Part shown: piece after piece, positions 27,401 through 33,400 of the stretch
Position numbering within the stretch: the first letter of the stretch is position 1
How the letters are laid out: every line of letters starts with the position of its first letter
DNA from: Faucicola mancuniensis
Lineage (GTDB): Bacteria; Pseudomonadota; Gammaproteobacteria; Pseudomonadales; Moraxellaceae
Assembly (NCBI RefSeq): GCF_046523945.1
Contig: NZ_CP171363.1
Span: 930,001-994,000 of the forward strand
Direction of reading: 5' to 3'
Length of the DNA: 64,000 nucleotides
Program-made: the position numbers and the translations under genes
The notes under the pieces: model-generated
Seen by the model: only the letters and a program-made list of their open reading frames with translations
Databases searched by the model: none
Told to the model about the DNA's origin: nothing

Positions 27401-30400
27401 TCCAAGCTTAATCGGGCAGCCGATATTCAAACAGGCATGGTAGGACGATTAGAAAAAAATTCGGCAGCGACCAAATTACAAAATTGGCATAAATTTGAAA
27501 CTAGTGCTGAAGGTGTGGTTATGGATCTTAACGGTCATACCATTGCTCATACCTTACTATATGTCAATCCGAAAAAACTTGGTGCTTATTATATTAAATT
27601 AGGTGATTCTCGAGTCATGATAGATAAACTTGATAGCAATAACCGCCCGATTATCGATGACTATGGTAATGTCGTCAGAGAATACAGTAACTTTACCCGT
27701 GACAGTAAAGCCAGCGGTAAATGGGATTATATAGTTACTACTCCTAAAGACCAAGTACAACTCCTAGAAAGTTTATACCGTGCCAGTAAAGCACTCGACC
27801 AAAATACGGAAAGAGGTCATGTTATTGAGTTTGAAAAAGCGGGAACAACGGAAAAAGTTATGCAGTTTTTAAGAAATTTTAAAAAGAATCCTTCAGCTTT
27901 TGATTTTTCATCCTTACCTGACAATATGAAAGGCGAATGGACAGAAAACCTTAACTGGCTGCATGAAGATATTTATTTTGCCGATGCGGTCAAAGGGGAT
28001 GTGAATGTACAGAATAGCCGTCCATTACCTGAGACATGGTATAGCATTCGTACAGATGCAAGTGGCGTAATCAAAGTACAACCTTTTGAACAAGCAAAGT
28101 TAATCGCAGATGGTAAATTAAAAGCGGCTAAAGATATGAGCCCAGAGAATGCAGCCCGTGACTGGATGAATAGCCCACAAGTACAGACATTGCTCTTAGC
28201 CAATAATGGCAAATTACCCCAAACTCTGGCAGAGCAGTTGTTTGGTGATATTTACACCGATACCAACGCAAATACAAGTTTAGCCAATGACAGTCACACG
28301 TGTTTTGCTGCTGGTACTTTAGTCCATACCGAGCAAGGACTTATACCGATTGAACAGCTAAAAGTCGGCGATAAAGTATTATCCAAAAATGCGGATGGTA
28401 GTGGTGAACTGGTATATAAAGCCGTTACTAAAACCATGGCTACGCATAATAGCCCTGTGTTTATGATGGAGTTTAATATATACGTTAATCCAGAATTAGA
28501 CTTGGCAGATAGAGTAAACTTAAGATGTGAGCTTTTAGACGAAATAACTTTACCTCGTGCTTTATTTCTTACAGCGAATCATCCAATTTGGACAGAAAAT
28601 CGAGGTTGGATTAAAGCCCAAGACCTCACCCAAGAAGATATTTTAGTCACAAAAGATAATCATAAATTTGTTTCTGATGTTGGTGGTGGTTATGAAGGGC
28701 GTTATGAAGCGATTGTGCCTCTCTATGAATCAGGTAAAGAAGGCTATGCCTATAGAATTAACTTTGGAGATGATACAGGTGAAAATTTAGGAGCATATAT
28801 TAATTTATCAACAGGTAAAAATGATTGTTATGACCCTGACCCAAAATGGATTAATAAACTCTGGGTAAATTTTGATGACTGGAAACAAAATTTACTTGAC
28901 CAAACCCCAACCGAACATCGAGATAATGTAGAATTCTACGGTTTCCGCACAGGTGACTGGATAGACCCCGACACCGTCACATGGGCAGAGGGCGAAGGTC
29001 CACTGACCATGACCGTCTATAACATCGAAGTCGAAGACACCCATACCTACTTTGTCGGAGAAGCAGGTATCTGGGTACATAACTGCGATACCGAACCGAC
29101 CTACAGCAATAACCTAACAGTAGAACAAATCCAAACACTCGTTCCAGCAGAAAAACAATACTGGATAACTGCAGGCATTACCGAACAAGAACTCAATGAT
29201 AAACTGGCAAATTATCAATTTGAGATAACCCAGCTTCAGCAAAATGTCGCTGCGGTAACCGATACCGATCATGCAATGATTCGATTCTCACCAGATGCTT
29301 CTGGCTATGGTTGGTTTATTGATAATACGCCACTAGATTCTAGCGAATATACCATGAGTTCGGCAGATTTGGGACAAACAAATAATACGGTCAAATCTGC
29401 TGAACATGTTGACTTATTGACTGTCTTAATTCATGAATTAGGACATGTGATTGGTATGCCAGTGCGTTCTCAACCCAATGATATCATGAGTGGCGATTTG
29501 AAAGCAGGTATGCGTAGATTGCCAACGACACAAGATGTGTTAGATAGGATGACAGCAGACTTGACTGTGAAAGATAGTAGCTTTATTGGTAAGCAGATTA
29601 CAGTCAGTCAAAGTGCTGTCGGTACTCCTATTTTACGTTGGCAGTCAGTCAATACCAACACTACATTGACCAATAACGACTTCACCACCCAAGGCGACAA
29701 CTGGCTCACTAGTGGCGACATCCGTTTTGACAGTCGTACCCAAAGTGCCACCCTCTCCGAAACGGCAAACACCCAAACCAGCCTACGCCAAGCCTTTAGC
29801 CTGACCGCTGACAACCGCATCCTAAGCTTCACCATTGCTGACAAAGACATCAAGACAAACGCAAACCAAGCAGGTGACGCCTTTGAAGCGGCTCTGTTAG
29901 ATGCACACACAGGACAAGCCCTTAACAAAGTCACTGACCTCACCCGTACCGACAGCATGCTTAACCTCCAAGCTGACGGCACAGAGCATTTGGCCACAGG
30001 TATCAGCAAAGTTGCTAATGGCGATGGCACCAGCACCTACTACATTGACCTAACCCAATGGTACGCCGCCCAAACCACCGCAGGCAAAGCCACCGACGTC
30101 ATGTTAAGCTTTGACCTACTCGGCTTTGGCACGGCGGACAGTCACGTCACCATCCGTGACATCAACCTCACCCGTGACCCTGTTGCCGTCAATGACCGCT
30201 ACACCTTTGATGAAGACACCCCACTAACAGGTAACCTCATCAGCAATGACGTCTTAGCAGGCACACAGGTTAGCCAAGTTACCCTACAAACCCAACCTGC
30301 TCACGGTACCGTCACCATAGACGCAAACGGTAACTTTAACTATAGCCCAGATGCTAACTACAATGGAGAAGACAGCTTTAGCTACCAATACACCGATGCC

Positions 30401-33400
30401 AATGGCTACACCAGTAACATCGCAACGGTTAAACTGGCTATCAGCCCAATCAATGACACCCCAATCATTGATAAGACCAAACTACAAGGCATCATCAATG
30501 GACAAGAAATCATTGCAGGTACGCCAGTAAGCTTAAGCCTAACAGCTACAGGTAGTGACGTTGAAGGTGATACACTCTCCATCATCATCACCGAACAACC
30601 AAAACACGGTAGCATTACCCAGCAGCCTGATGGTAGTTACACTCTTATCTTTGATATCGACTATGAAGGACAAGACAGCTTTAGCTACACCATCACTGAT
30701 GGTAACAGCCAAGCGACACCTGTCAGTGCCACTATCAACGTCTTACCATCCAACAAAGCACCGATAGCGATAGATGGACAATTCACCCTTAATGAAGATG
30801 GTACTGTCACATTGACCATTGACCAACTAGGCAATGACCCAGATGGTGACCCAATGACCATCACCATCCATCAAGCACCGGAGCACGGTACGCTTACTCA
30901 GCAAACCAACCCTGATGGTAAACTAGAACTTATTTACACCCCAGATGCCGACTACAACGGTACAGACAGCTTTAGTTACAGTCTAGCCGATGCCAAAGTG
31001 AGCTCAAGTATTGCGACTGCAACACTGGCCATCAATGCGGTCAATGACGCACCTGTGGTCACAGACACTACCGTCACCACGAATGAAGACACACCAACCA
31101 TCATCAATGTCAAAGCAACGACCATGGACATTGACAATGACGTCAGCAATCTAACCCCAGTCATTTGGGTACAAGCCCATCATGGTAAAGTCAGTATTAA
31201 CACTGATGGTACCATCAGCTACACACCAGATGAGAACTACCATGGTACAGATAGCTTCAGCTATATCATGAATGACACCAAGAAGACAGTAAGCTCGCAA
31301 CGGTGACTATTAACATCACCCCAGTCAACGATGCCCCAGTGTTACAAGGACAAAGCTTAACCATCGCTGAAGACACTAACCTGATTATTCGCCCACTGCA
31401 AACCGCTAGCGATATCGATGGTGACATCTTAACCGTAGTCATTAGCAAACAACCTGAACACGGTACGTTGTTGGCGCAACAAGACGGTACCTATATCTAC
31501 CGTGCGGCTGACAACTACAATGGCACCGACGGCTTTAGCTACTATGTCACCGATGGTCAATTAAACTCACCGGAACGTGTCATTAATGTCGGGGTTACTG
31601 CCGTAAATGATGCCCCAACAGCGACGAACAGTTTAGTAGTGGGTGTCGAAGACCATATGCATAGCTTACGTTGGACAGACTTTATTATCCAAGACGTTGA
31701 GCATGATGTACTAAGTGTACAAATCACTGAGCTACCAACGACAGGGTTATTGTTAAAACAAACGCTTACTAATACTTGGACACTCGTACAAGTTGGCGAT
31801 CGCTTTACCCAGGCAGACTTAGATGCTGGATATCTTATCTTTGTTCCACATCCAAACCAATCAGGTGCTACAGGCTTTAGTCAAACAGGCTTTGGTGACC
31901 AACATAATCACTATGACCGTATTGGCTATCAAGCCTTTGATGGCAAAGCTTTCAGTAACACCACCCATATCATGGTTGATATCACGGCAGTGGCTGATGC
32001 GCCAACCTTATCACAAGGCAGTCAGTCTGTTACCAATGTCATCTTTAACACTGACTTTGAGAAAGTGACTAACCCTAATAGCAATTCAACCTTACTAACC
32101 CAAGACTACTTTAGTGGCTGGAAACTCATTAAAGAAGATGAAAGTCAGTGGGAGCAGTGGAAACGCTTCTTTACCCAAGGACATCTACCTTACGGTAACG
32201 ACGGCTTTGAAATCTGGCAAACCGGTGACATGCTAGCGGATAACTGGGGTATTAAACGCCCAATGACTGCAAGCACCACCACGGCGAATAACCAGTCTTG
32301 GTTAGAGCTCAACGATGCCGCAGCGGGTCAAAGCCAAACCTTAGGTGTTGAACGTGAAGTACAAACCATTGCAGGGGCTAATTACAGTCTAAGCTTTGAT
32401 TATGCCGGTCGTAACGGGTTTAGTGAATGCTATACGGGTATTAGCGTGTACCTAGGTGATACTTTAATCAAGCATTACCAAAACATCAGCCCTGCTGACA
32501 AGCTAAACTGGCAGCAAGTCTCAGTTGACTTCACCGGCACGGGTAAAGCAGAAACCCTACGTATTGTGATTGATAGCCATATCAATGGCTTGTTAGGTCG
32601 TGGTGCGATGGTGGATAATATCAAGCTTACCGAAGCAACTACCACTAATATCGGTCGTGAAGACCAAGCAATTGCGTTAAATCGTATCAATGCCAAACTA
32701 ACCGATACCGATGGCTCTGAGCAATTAACCTTAAGTATTGCAAGTCTACCAGTTGGCACACAACTAACCGATGGTATCCATCAGTTTGTTGCTACTCAAG
32801 ACAATACCACCGCCGTGGTCACTGATTGGCAGCTTGATAAGCTAAGCTTATTGCCACCACAAAACTTTAGTGGTAAACTCACCTTACAAGTCATTGCTAC
32901 CAGTACCGAGCTAAGCTCTGGCAGTGTAGCAACGCAAACCCAAACGATGTTTATTGATGTCATTGCTGTTGCTGATACACCAATCCTTACACTACAAGCA
33001 CGTGATATCACCACTCGTCAAATTGCCTACACAAGCTTTGAGAATGTATCAAACCACAACCTCGATAGCGATAAGCTATATTGGTTTGACACGGGTGCCA
33101 CCGGTGGTGATATTTGGTCAGCCACAGCGGCTAAGTTTGGTAAGGTTATTGGCTTTGAGTTCTATACTGAGGGGGACAAAGTCACTCAAGGCTCAACCAC
33201 CACGACCTTATCAGATTCTGCATATGGTAAGAGCTGGATGATGTTACATGATGGTCGTGGTATTGATGGTAAGGAAAAAGGCTATCAACTGCTTGGCGTT
33301 AACCGTAGTATTAAAACCTTATCAGGTATGACGTATCAAGTGAGCTTTGACTTTGCAGCAATGCCAGGCGTTACCCATGAGGATTTAAGCCGTATCCAAG

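Noticed and set aside
29608..30036. 142-aa minus-strand ORF and many other minus-strand or off-frame ORFs over the giant genes
   Set aside because: They are antisense or off-frame shadows of the long coding frame; they recur identically in both copies only because the DNA is repeated and show no domain or ribosome binding site.
30180..31990. Regular DNA repeats suggesting a CRISPR array
   Set aside because: The recurring unit is a protein-level cadherin-like motif (YNGxDSFSY) with diverged DNA and about 290-bp spacing; there are no short identical repeats with unique spacers.
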